64,000 nucleotides of DNA from Neobacillus ginsengisoli (GTDB lineage Bacteria > Bacillota > Bacilli > Bacillales_B > DSM-18226): assembly GCF_030813055.1 (NCBI RefSeq), contig NZ_JAUSTW010000011.1, positions 1 to 64,000 on the forward strand. Direction: 5' to 3'. The notes below the pieces were generated by a model. The model was not told where the DNA came from and ran no database searches. It saw only the letters and a program-made list of their open reading frames with translations. Below are positions 15,537-23,435 of the stretch, one piece after another (the first letter of the stretch is position 1; the number at the start of each line of letters is the position of its first letter). The translations under genes and the position numbers were made by a program.

Positions 15537-15717
15537 AAAAGAAATAGCTTATTATGTTGAAAGAAAAAATGAAAAAACAACAACGTTAAGCTTCGCTTAA
15601 CTTTACAAATAGCTACTTAGGGTAAAACGTGTAGTAGGGAGATAATTAACTTTAAAAAAAATTTGTTTATGATTGTCTTTAACTAAGATAATACTGGTAA
15701 AGAAGGGAACAGTTTTT

Positions 15718-16773
15718 ATGAATGATTCTAGATCAAATCATAAAAAGATAATAAAGAGGAAGCCGCGTTGGGGTCGCATCAGTCTATTAACCCTACTAAT
15801 TTTATTGTTTGGCGGAGGTATCTTTTTTTATTATATCTATAATAATGTAGCAACAGCTGTCAATAAAATGAATAAGCCACTTTTACGAGATGTTTCTGCA
15901 AAGCGAACATCAAAAGTCAAATTTAACAATTTAGATCCAATCTCTATCTTGTTGCTTGGTGATGATCATCGCGCCGACGAACCTGGTGGCAACACTGATA
16001 CTATGTTAGTCATTACGATTAACCCTAAAAATAAAACGACTAAATTATTAAGTATCCCACGTGATACCCGCACAAAGTTAATTGATAATAAAGATCCAAG
16101 CAAGAATCAGGTTAATAAAATTAACGCTGCATACGAATTTGGCGGACCTGAGATGTGTATCGATACCGTTGAAAACTTTTTAAATATACCAATCGATTAC
16201 TATGTTAATGTGAATTTTCAAGGCTTTAAAGATATCATAGACGCAGTGGGTGGTATTGACGTAAATAATAAATATGCGTTTGAATTGGATGGAGTTACGC
16301 TGAAAACGGGTCCACAACACTTAAATGGGCTACAAGCACTCGAATATGCCCGTATGAGACACCAAGACCCAAGAGGTGACTTTGGACGTCAGGAAAGACA
16401 GCGTGAAGTCATTTCTAAAATTATCGACAAAGGTAAGTCAATGTCAACTTTAGTAAATTACAATAAAATACTTAAAGTACTTGCAAATAACATTACAACA
16501 AACTTAACATTAGATGATATGATTAATATTATGTCTTCATACAAACCTGCAGCTAAAAAGATTAGTAATCTAGAAATACAAGGGCAAGGTGCAACAATTC
16601 ATAATTCGTGGTATTTATTAGTTGATAATCAAGAACGACAAACGTTATCTGACGAAATTCGCGCATCATTAAATTTAGCTCCAAGCCATGTTACAAAATT
16701 CTATAAAGGTACAGGAACTAGAAATAGTTTTAGCACTATGAAAATGACCGTCAGCGAGTTACACGAGGAATAA
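15718..16773 (+). CDS. LytR-CpsA-Psr (LCP) family cell-wall glycopolymer ligase
   Basis: A 351-residue protein with a basic cytoplasmic N-terminus, one membrane anchor (about residues 22-42, ISLLTLLILLFGGGIFFYYI) and an extracellular LCP domain from about 75. Family motifs are LLLGDDHRADEPGGNTDTML, LLSIPRDTRTKL, NKINAAYEFGG, the VDAVGGIDV-like IIDAVGGIDV, and YARMRHQDPRGDFGRQERQR with the conserved Arg-rich pyrophosphate site. LCP enzymes (TagT/TagU/TagV) attach teichoic-acid-type polymers to peptidoglycan. The start is ATG at 15718 behind AGAAGGGA; a longer frame to 15673 lacks a ribosome site. It is flanked by the two HTH-DUF1232 genes, which might regulate it. Confidence 0.92.
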   Translation: MNDSRSNHKKIIKRKPRWGRISLLTLLILLFGGGIFFYYIYNNVATAVNKMNKPLLRDVSAKRTSKVKFNNLDPISILLLGDDHRADEPGGNTDTMLVITINPKNKTTKLLSIPRDTRTKLIDNKDPSKNQVNKINAAYEFGGPEMCIDTVENFLNIPIDYYVNVNFQGFKDIIDAVGGIDVNNKYAFELDGVTLKTGPQHLNGLQALEYARMRHQDPRGDFGRQERQREVISKIIDKGKSMSTLVNYNKILKVLANNITTNLTLDDMINIMSSYKPAAKKISNLEIQGQGATIHNSWYLLVDNQERQTLSDEIRASLNLAPSHVTKFYKGTGTRNSFSTMKMTVSELHEE

Positions 16774-16837
16774 CACATAACGCCATAGCAAAACTACTAT
16801 TCATAGCAATACTTAAAGTAACAATAACATCAACTAA

Positions 16838-16888
16838 AAAAACCCCATTTACAAGGTAATAACTTATGTAAATAGGGGGTTTTTCTTT
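16838..16888 (+). terminator. strong terminator of the LCP gene
   Basis: AAAAAAACCCCATTTACA pairs with TGTAAATAGGGGGTTTTT around a short loop and continues in T/C-rich sequence; A-runs on the left make it potentially bidirectional. Confidence 0.85.
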
Positions 16889-16979
16889 TTTTGTGAATTT
16901 TATAAAGGACCTTAAAACTAGACAAGGTTTTCTGTTTTCTTTTCCTTTTTCTTTTTTCCCTTTTCGAAAGGGTAAGTTA

Positions 16980-17228
16980 TTAACTTATAATGACCTTTAA
17001 CTCAAATATTGACCAAAAAACTCTCATTATGACCTTATTAATTAATCTATCAATATACAACCGTTTAATCAGAATTATCATCAAACTACCTGCACAGATA
17101 AATGTCAGTAAGTGGTGTCTTTTAGAAAATATGTTCTGGTGGAGGTAATAAATTAACAATCCGACCATTGCGCATAAATTATTAGAACAAAATAGGAAAA
17201 AATGCATTTCTTTTTTGTCTTCTTTCAC
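16980..17228 (-). CDS. small putative membrane protein
   Basis: An 82-residue minus-strand frame with a GTG start and about two hydrophobic segments (residues 17-30 and 41-54), rich in Leu, Ile and Lys. It lies downstream of, and on the same strand as, the HTH-DUF1232 paralogue B (33 bp gap), so it could be its second gene. The ribosome site (AAGTAGGTG overlapping the start) is poor and I recognise no family, so it may be a chance frame. Confidence 0.3.
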   Translation of the reverse strand: MKEDKKEMHFFLFCSNNLCAMVGLLIYYLHQNIFSKRHHLLTFICAGSLMIILIKRLYIDRLINKVIMRVFWSIFELKVIIS

Positions 17229-17261
17229 CTACTTACATGGTATAGCTCTATATAAGAATAT

Positions 17262-17903
17262 TCATTTCGCAAGACGTTTTAACACAAGTTGCACAGCAAT
17301 TGTATCGTCTAAATAACCAATTGGATATACATAATCAGGGATAATGTCAGCAGATAAAATAAAATATAACAACGCACTTCCAATTACTGCACGTTCAGCA
17401 CTTAACGTTGTAGGATCACAATATTGAATATTCATTTGCTTTAACTGTTCGATAAATGGACCCACACTACCTACTTGCTCTATTTTCTTCTTAAAATCCT
17501 CACAAATAATCCGATGTCCCTCTTCTGTTTGTGCATATTGTTCGAATTTAGCTAATTCCTTTTCGACATGAGCCAAAGTAAATTGTGTATCAACCAATTT
17601 AAAGGATTGAAGGATTTTTTGAATGGTATCCACTGAGTATTGAATTTCTGATTTTGATTCTTCTTTTCCTCCACCCATCTCATACCCTGCAGCTTCAATT
17701 AATTTCTCTAGCGATGTGTTTAGGTGATAAGCAAATTGTTGTAAGTGATTCAATTTCGCTTGTTGTTTCCCATTTACAATTCGTGAAATGGTTGCTGTAT
17801 CAATTCCTGTGAGTCCGCTAAGTTTTCGCATGGAAAGCGAATGTTTCTTTAACAATGTCTTTATCAGTAACCCAAGGTTTTGTTCTTTATTTTTCTCTAG
17901 CAT
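17262..17903 (-). CDS. XRE-type HTH regulator fused to a DUF1232 membrane hairpin (paralogue B)
   Basis: A 213-residue paralogue of the protein at 14877-15536, with the same order: HTH (LSMRKLSGLTGIDTATISRI, NGKQQAKLNHLQQFA) at about 15-70, a helical linker, and DUF1232 (YFILSADIIPDYVYPIGYLD) at the C-terminus. The frame is open to 17957, but that start lies inside the palindrome TTGTTGA-N7-TCAACAG (17940-17960). The ATG at 17903 has a proper ribosome site (AAAGAGGGAAA), so I use it. The upstream palindrome matches those before paralogue A in half-site and spacing, which predicts cross-regulation. It is oriented towards the LCP gene. Confidence 0.85.
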   Translation of the reverse strand: MLEKNKEQNLGLLIKTLLKKHSLSMRKLSGLTGIDTATISRIVNGKQQAKLNHLQQFAYHLNTSLEKLIEAAGYEMGGGKEESKSEIQYSVDTIQKILQSFKLVDTQFTLAHVEKELAKFEQYAQTEEGHRIICEDFKKKIEQVGSVGPFIEQLKQMNIQYCDPTTLSAERAVIGSALLYFILSADIIPDYVYPIGYLDDTIAVQLVLKRLAK

Positions 17904-17939
17904 CGCTGTTTCCCTCTTTCTAATTACTCCATGTTCAAT

Positions 17940-17960
17940 TTGTTGAAGTTTTATCAACAG
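17940..17960. promoter_or_regulatory. TTGTTGA-N7-TCAACAG operator, copy 3
   Basis: An inverted repeat 37 bp upstream of the start of paralogue B, the same half-site and spacing as the two copies before paralogue A. Confidence 0.6.
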
Positions 17961-18119
17961 TATATGTAAGAGATAAACACATTTCCTCAGCTTTTTAAAT
18001 TACTATTCTAAATTTTTTTGTTAAGGAGGAATTGGAATGATTCTTGGAAGGTTACTATCTTGCAAAATGTATTGAATTTAATCTGAATAACGCAGGGGAG
18101 CGTTGCAACGGGGGAACGA

Positions 18120-18345
18120 AAAGGAATTCGTGCAATTTTACCTTTTCACCGACCACATTTATTGCGTTTATTGCTAATATTGATTAGATGCTGTGGGTTG
18201 TTGTATTGGTTATATCTGCTTCAAAATATGTCAGCTAAACTTGGAATTGCAACATGTAAAAACCTTCCGGGGCTATGTCGAGATCATTTTCCAAAATGGT
18301 TATTGTTTTTTGTTGTGGGTATTTTCTAAAATAGCAGCAATGGCA
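18120..18345 (+). pseudogene. remnant of a canonical MntH (Nramp) gene
   Basis: One plus-strand frame reads IRAILPF..., then YLLQNMSAKLGIATCKNLPG and LCRDHFPKWLLFF before TAA near 18329. After the stop it resumes as KIAAMATDM. These are the TM2-TM3 blocks of MntH-type transporters (LSAKLGIATGKNL, EIAAMATDL). The rest of the gene is gone. An intact but different Nramp-family gene lies 380 bp downstream. Confidence 0.7.
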
Positions 18346-18486
18346 ACTGACATGTTGAATTTTTAATGCATTATGTTATTATCTTCACATTTCAAAACAA
18401 TGTTTTGAGAAAAGCTCAACGAACCGGAGTTTTACTAAATTGTTCGTTAATTTGACCGTTAAAGTCTTATTATTAGATATTTCCAC

Positions 18487-18585
18487 CTATTTTCTCCTTT
18501 TATGAAAGTGGTTCATAATCCGTATTCCAAGGATGTATGATACTATCCCAGATATTATAGTTATAAATATAAATGATGCTCCCAT
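18487..18585 (-). CDS. 32-residue membrane micro-protein
   Basis: A minus-strand ATG at 18585 with a strong GGAGGA 8 bases upstream encodes MGASFIFITIISGIVSYILG then IRIMNHFHKRRK. It has a single hydrophobic helix followed by a strongly basic tail. The size and charge layout match small membrane-active peptides (for example type I toxins) or regulators of a transporter. It is divergent to the Nramp-like gene starting 139 bp away. Function unknown. Confidence 0.55.
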   Translation of the reverse strand: MGASFIFITIISGIVSYILGIRIMNHFHKRRK

Positions 18586-18723
18586 TTCTAAACTCCTCCC
18601 TAATAGTTATATATTTATTTCGAACATTAAGAAATATTTCTTTATTTTCAACATGTGATAATAGCCTATGCACATTCTTCAACACCAGAATACATTAATG
18701 TTGTATAGAAAATTACGTGGGAT

Positions 18724-20037
18724 GTGAAATCGGACATGATTGAAATACAATCAACATCATCATCTACAGAAGTAAGTCAATCCAAGTTTCATTCAATTGT
18801 TACAAAACATAAAACAGGCTGGAAACGTCGATTATTAATCATTTGGGCACTTATGGGACCCGGTTTTATCGCTGCAATGGCTGATAATGATGCGGGTGGA
18901 GTTATTTCTTACGCCGTCACAGGGGCACAATTTGGCATCGGGCTATTTATTCCTTTAGTAATTTGCCTTGCCCCTCTGACATTTACGATTCAGGAGATGA
19001 GCATGCGGCTTTGTGCCGTAACCCAAGAAGGCTTTTCCAGGTTGGCTTTACGACGTTATGGAAAATTTTGGGGTTACTATCACATCAGTACCCTTGCTTT
19101 CGAAAATCTGTTAACACTGATTACCGAATTCATTGGAATGACGGCGGGGCTGATATTGTTAGGAATTCCACTATTGCCTAGTACCATAATTTGTTTAGTG
19201 CTTATCGTTGCTTTCGTTGTATTTACTGGATACTGGACAAAAGAACGAATTGCGCTGTTTGTAGGACTACTCAATGTCGTCTTTTTAGTGGTAGCTGGTA
19301 TGACGCATCCAAGTATGGCAGCGATCGGGCATGCCTTTTCGGCATGGAATGTTCCGTATTTACTAAAAGGCAGTGTAATTTGGTACGTAATCGCAACTAT
19401 CGGGAATGCTATTGCCCCTTGGATGATCTTCTTTCAAGGAAGTGGTACGATTGATAAGGGTGTGACCGCAAAAGAACTTCGTTTTAGCCGGATTGACACC
19501 GCAATTGGCTGTATCATTCAGGTTATTGTTGCAGCTGGGATTATTCTCTGTGGTGCTGCACTCTTTGGTCACGTACAAAATATTAGCAACGCAGGCCCAT
19601 CTGACATCATCGGTTCACTTGATCACAATGTAGGGCGGTGGCCAGCAATCCTCTTTGGGCTCGGGTTGTTCAATGCTGGCTTCTTAGCATCCATAACAAT
19701 ATCTTTATCTTCTTCCTGGAGCATTGCTGAATTGTTTGGTTGGTCCAAAAGTCTCAATGATAAGATCTGGGAGGCACCGAAATTTTATGTCATCTATATT
19801 GGCAGTCTAGTCCTTGCTGCTCTCGCCATTTTAATACCCAATTTGCCCTTAAACTACATCTCAATCATCACTCAGGTGATCGGTGGAGTCCTTGTGTCAC
19901 CACTTCTAATATTCTTGATATTAATGACAAGTGATAAAAAGTTGATGGGACAATACACAAGCAATTTATTCGGTAGAATATGGGGCTGGACTATGGTCGT
20001 ATTGCTCATTGGATTGACTATAGCTACATTATTGTAG
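18724..20037 (+). CDS. Nramp-family metal transporter with non-canonical metal site
   Basis: A 437-residue membrane protein with about 11 hydrophobic segments and the Nramp fold pattern. In TM1 the usual DPGN metal motif is replaced by the DNDAGG sequence (GFIAAMADNDAGGVISYAV). In TM6 the usual MPH is replaced by APWMIFFQGSG. These are the positions that bind Mn/Fe in MntH, so the ion carried is probably not handled as in MntH; related groups include the Nramp-related Mg transporters and uncharacterised bacterial clades. The start is uncertain: GTG at 18724 or ATG at 18736. A long terminator follows at 20141. Confidence 0.85.
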   Translation: MKSDMIEIQSTSSSTEVSQSKFHSIVTKHKTGWKRRLLIIWALMGPGFIAAMADNDAGGVISYAVTGAQFGIGLFIPLVICLAPLTFTIQEMSMRLCAVTQEGFSRLALRRYGKFWGYYHISTLAFENLLTLITEFIGMTAGLILLGIPLLPSTIICLVLIVAFVVFTGYWTKERIALFVGLLNVVFLVVAGMTHPSMAAIGHAFSAWNVPYLLKGSVIWYVIATIGNAIAPWMIFFQGSGTIDKGVTAKELRFSRIDTAIGCIIQVIVAAGIILCGAALFGHVQNISNAGPSDIIGSLDHNVGRWPAILFGLGLFNAGFLASITISLSSSWSIAELFGWSKSLNDKIWEAPKFYVIYIGSLVLAALAILIPNLPLNYISIITQVIGGVLVSPLLIFLILMTSDKKLMGQYTSNLFGRIWGWTMVVLLIGLTIATLL

Positions 20038-20140
20038 ATATTCATACATTAATTTTTAAGGGAATACTTCCAGAGTTACTGCTGTTGGATGAAAATCAAT
20101 TACCGAACAGCAAACCGATTGACACAAGCTTGATATAAAA

Positions 20141-20178
20141 ATAGTCCCAAGTGATTTACACACTTGGGACTATTTTTA
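20141..20178 (+). terminator. 13-bp perfect terminator hairpin
   Basis: ATAGTCCCAAGTG (20141-20153) pairs with CACTTGGGACTAT (20161-20173), followed by T5. It probably ends the Nramp transcript. Confidence 0.85.
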
Positions 20179-20519
20179 GTAACTTTAGAAATTGGGGACT
20201 ATTGATAGTTACTGTTTTTAGTATGATGATTGTTGCTATTATTAGTAGTCCTAATTCCAATAGGGGTACCACCAACATTACGCGTTTATCTGAACTATGA
20301 AAATCAGGAGTATTTAAAGTATTCTAAGAAGAAAGATTGAGTGAAAAGTTACTTTTAATACTTGATATCTTAACTCAATAAACAACGTATTCAAAGTATA
20401 CAATGTAGTGATGTCTTGACAATGAGAAGGCATCAAATAACTGCTTGAATAAACCGTGCCGTTCTATGTATTGTTCTAGGGAAGAACAATGAAAGGTATT
20501 TTCTACTTCAGGTACTAAA

Positions 20520-20844
20520 ACATTTAAGAAAAGCTGGTATTACAAAGTCTTTCGACTTTTCTTGTGCCTACCTTTTTCAATTGATTTTTTGTTTGATTTG
20601 AAAACAAGAACTGGTTTCGAACACTTGAAAGAAAGAAATCTAACAATTTCCCTGCCAAGGATGCCGTCTACCGTTTCCTAAATCAATCTACGTTTTCATG
20701 GAGACGATTTTTAACGTTCCTAAGTGCTGATACGATTAGAAAAGTAACTAAACTGACGAATCATGATCGCCCGAAAGTACTAGTGCTAGATGATTCTTCT
20801 TATGACCGAAATCGCAGTAAAGCGGTAGAGTTACTAGTTCGTTG
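20520..20844 (+). pseudogene. N-terminal remnant of an IS4-type transposase
   Basis: The final frame encodes FRTLERKKSNNFPAKDAVYR, FLNQSTFSWRRFLTFLSADT and VLVLDDSSYDRNRSKAVELL, then stops. The DDS motif corresponds to the first catalytic Asp of IS4-family enzymes with the same context. Upstream codons (KAGITKSFDFSCAYLFQ) continue the protein in another frame. The catalytic core after this point and both element ends are absent. Confidence 0.7.
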
Positions 20845-21029
20845 ATTGTTTAATAGCTATACTTTCATTCCTTTGTAAAATATCAATCAATTGATTGGTT
20901 GAGTAGATAACATTCTTTTTTGTGTTTGTATATATCGATAAATAAAGTAGTGTTTTAACTGTATTTCACGAGCCGAAATATCTTTTATAACAAGTTACAT
21001 TAGGTAATTGCTTTTCTTTTGCATATTGA

Positions 21030-22241
21030 ATGGCGGACCTTCAAAAGATAAAAGAAGATCTAGCTAAATGGCTTATTACTGACCAACCTAAAGAATTAAT
21101 TTTTGATGATGAACCTGATAGAGTTTATTATGCGGTAGTTGATGGCAGTCTTGACCTTGATGAAATAGTTAATAAAGGGAGAGGTGTCTTCAATTTTATT
21201 TGTCCTGATTCTTATAAATACAGTGTTGAAAAAAGGTTTAATGTGGGCGGATCAGTGAAATCCGAACCGATTTTTACATGTACGGTAAGTAAAGACACTA
21301 CTTATATAGCGGTTTCGGATGGAAATAAGATTAACCTTATTGGAAACCCTGTCAAACAGGAAGAAACTCCTTTTGACCCCCAAACTCCTATTTATATAGG
21401 AGCGTGTAACTCGTTAGTAGGGTGGACAGTTTCTTCAGCAACAAGTGTAGAAAGTTCGGATATTACAGGGACATTGAAAACAGATGGTTCCGTGTTCTAT
21501 ACAAATGATTATGGTACATCTCCAATATGGCATGGGCCAGCAATGAAAACTAGCTTAGGTTCAGCCGTTCAAGATTTTCGTTTCGATGTTGGATTCTCAC
21601 AGACAGTTAAAGGTAATAATCAAGCTGGCGGTATTGAAGTTTCTTTATTAGATGCAAGTAATCGAATTGTTGCTAAACTCTCAATGACAAAGCATTTTGG
21701 CGGTCTGAGTACCCTCTATTCAAGGCTACGAGCTGGCACAGCAAATAGTGGCTTTGATGTTATTAATGAAGGTGGGCAAGCAAATTTCCAGAACGCTTTT
21801 GAGGGAGTTTTTAGGATGTGGCGACAAGGCAATGTCTGGACAGCTCAAGTTTTTAAATTAGTGAATGGTAAATTTCAATCTCCAATTACTAACACTTGGA
21901 CGGATAAAAACGGAATTGCTTCAGCTGCGGTTACCCAAGTTCAAGCAAGGCTTATACAACGTGCTAGTTTTCCAGTTTTAGAGCAAAAAATCGCAGATAT
22001 TAATGTTTATAGGTTAAATAATCCTACAGCTGGTCAGGTGCCGATTCTTGCTAGAGCTGGAGATATTATTGAGTTTAATCATCAAGAGGATATTATTAGG
22101 CGTAATGGAGAGGACATTACAAAAAATAAAGCGTTCATTGGTGAATATTTTCCTTTGTTGCCGGGCGATGTATCAATTACTACTGAACCAGCGGACTCAG
22201 TTTCTAATGTAGAAGTTAGGTGGCGTGAACGATGGCTCTGA
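21030..22241 (+). CDS. phage distal tail protein (Dit-like), N-terminally truncated
   Basis: A 403-residue frame. Residues 1-85 (DLAKWLITDQPKELIFDDEP, YYAVVDGSLDLDEIVNKG, FNFICPDSYKY) are the end of the N-terminal domain of siphophage distal tail proteins. The middle (about 120-330) is a long carbohydrate-binding-like insertion, and the C-terminus ends GDVSITTEPADSVSNVEVRW, as in Dit proteins. The first about 80 residues of a normal Dit are missing and the ATG at 21030 has no ribosome site, so this is a prophage remnant. It overlaps the next tail gene by 17 bp, the normal phage arrangement. Confidence 0.85.
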   Translation: MADLQKIKEDLAKWLITDQPKELIFDDEPDRVYYAVVDGSLDLDEIVNKGRGVFNFICPDSYKYSVEKRFNVGGSVKSEPIFTCTVSKDTTYIAVSDGNKINLIGNPVKQEETPFDPQTPIYIGACNSLVGWTVSSATSVESSDITGTLKTDGSVFYTNDYGTSPIWHGPAMKTSLGSAVQDFRFDVGFSQTVKGNNQAGGIEVSLLDASNRIVAKLSMTKHFGGLSTLYSRLRAGTANSGFDVINEGGQANFQNAFEGVFRMWRQGNVWTAQVFKLVNGKFQSPITNTWTDKNGIASAAVTQVQARLIQRASFPVLEQKIADINVYRLNNPTAGQVPILARAGDIIEFNHQEDIIRRNGEDITKNKAFIGEYFPLLPGDVSITTEPADSVSNVEVRWRERWL

Positions 22242-22794
22242 TCCCCATATATTAGATAAGCAAACAGACGAAATTGTAGGTACTTTAAACAGTGATAAGG
22301 CTGTATATGTGGAAGCCAAAAGAAAAGATACCTTAGATAATCAGAACATATTTGATTTCACTGCAAATGCAAAGATTGATAAAGCAAGTTTATTGGAGAA
22401 GCGTAACCGTCTCGTCATTCAAGATGAGGACGGTTTTTTTCGTGAATATATCATTGTTTATGCAGAACGGCATAACCACAGTGAAAAAATTGTTCAATCT
22501 AATGCAAGTATTATAGATTTAGCAAAAGCGAAAACGATTGAGCCACAAACATTGCAAGGTGCAACTTCGGCTTCTGCAACAGATTTTGCTTTGTTAGGTA
22601 CTGAATGGCAAGTAGGTGTAATCGATTATACATTTATTAGAACGATTCAGATTAAAGAATATACAAATCCTCTTGCTGTTTTAAGAAGAATTGCTTCCAC
22701 TTTTGACTTAGAAATTCGTTATAGAGTGGAGATAAAGGGGAATAAAATCACAGGCCGTTTTTGGACTTATCTCGGACTTACCCCAAATAGGTAA
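22225..22794 (+). CDS. prophage endopeptidase-tail protein, C-terminally truncated
   Basis: A 189-residue fragment of a prophage tail-associated protein (endopeptidase tail / Tal family), with ILDKQTDEIVGTLNSDKAVY, VEAKRKDTLDNQNIFDFTAN, a baseplate-hub-like beta domain and LAVLRRIASTFDLEIRYRVE at the end. Full-length members are far longer (often over 600 residues), so the protein breaks off after its N-terminal third. It overlaps the distal tail gene, preserving phage order. No head, lysis or integrase gene is left, so the prophage is cryptic. Confidence 0.82.
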   Translation: MNDGSDPHILDKQTDEIVGTLNSDKAVYVEAKRKDTLDNQNIFDFTANAKIDKASLLEKRNRLVIQDEDGFFREYIIVYAERHNHSEKIVQSNASIIDLAKAKTIEPQTLQGATSASATDFALLGTEWQVGVIDYTFIRTIQIKEYTNPLAVLRRIASTFDLEIRYRVEIKGNKITGRFWTYLGLTPNR

Positions 22795-22995
22795 ATATTT
22801 CATGAACAGTATGAGGACATGTCTTTTCCTTCCAAAAACCATTAATAATATTTTTAAATTATATTTCAACATATATGTTATTAGTTACATATCTATAATT
22901 GTATAAGTTGTCATTAATTTTATTGATAATATCAGTTGATTTATCCTGTTTGGTGACTGTACTTTCAATATTGACAAAATCGTAAAATACTTGAG

Positions 22996-23042
22996 ACCTG
23001 CATACCAGGGTCTGGTGGGTTCGATTCCCATGCAGTCCCGCC
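22996..23042 (+). other. tRNA 3'-end-like sequence, candidate attachment site
   Basis: GGTGGGTTCGATTCCCAT is a T-arm (5-bp stem, TTCGATT loop) followed by GCAGTCCC, G and CC, that is an 8-nt acceptor strand, a G discriminator and CC. An 8-bp acceptor and G discriminator are features of selenocysteine tRNA, and the preceding GGTCTGG could be part of a long variable arm. No 5' half matching GGGACTGC is found upstream, so it is not a complete gene. It lies 200 bp after a prophage remnant and may be an att site. Confidence 0.45.
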
Positions 23043-23286
23043 TACGGAACTCAGCCATATCAGTGATTTTCGCCTAATTTTTAGCTTTGCTTTCCATCAG
23101 TAATTACAGCTACTTAGTTCATTAATGCCCTTTACCTTTTAAACCTTCTAAGTGGGTGATGAAAAAGTAGATGGAATTGAAGTGCTGCCACTATAACCAA
23201 CTTTATAGGTACATAGAAAGATAATTAATCAAACCTCTACAGGTAAGATTATTTTAGAAATATAAATAGTCACTGAGAAAGTAATC

Positions 23287-23330
23287 AAAAAGAGACAAAA
23301 CGAGACTACTGTCTCGTTTTGTCTCTTTTT
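23287..23330. promoter_or_regulatory. 20-bp perfect inverted repeat upstream of the aco promoter
   Basis: AAAAAGAGACAAAACGAGAC (23287-23306) pairs perfectly with 23311-23330 around TACT. It lies 49-92 bp upstream of the sigma-54 promoter, where activator binding sites are expected. It also ends in a T-run and could act as a terminator, but no gene ends before it for 490 bp. Confidence 0.6.
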
Positions 23331-23378
23331 TTGTAAAATAGTTTCTCAGAAGCATTGAGAATATTCGCTTTTATTTCT

Positions 23379-23395
23379 TGGCACGGTTCTTGCGT
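23379..23395 (+). promoter_or_regulatory. sigma-54 (-24/-12) promoter of the acetoin operon
   Basis: TGGCACGGTTCTTGCGT matches the TGGCAC-N5-TTGC consensus, with GG and GC in the invariant spacing. It lies 40 bp before the acoA start codon. Acetoin operons of Bacillus are transcribed by SigL (sigma-54) with AcoR. Confidence 0.92.
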
Positions 23396-23435
23396 TAATA
23401 AAGGTGAAATGAATTTTTCCAGGGAGGCTGAAAAA

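Noticed and set aside
22996..23042. Complete tRNA or tmRNA gene
   Set aside because: Only a T-arm and acceptor 3' strand are present; no matching 5' half, D-arm or anticodon arm upstream, and no tag-peptide frame.
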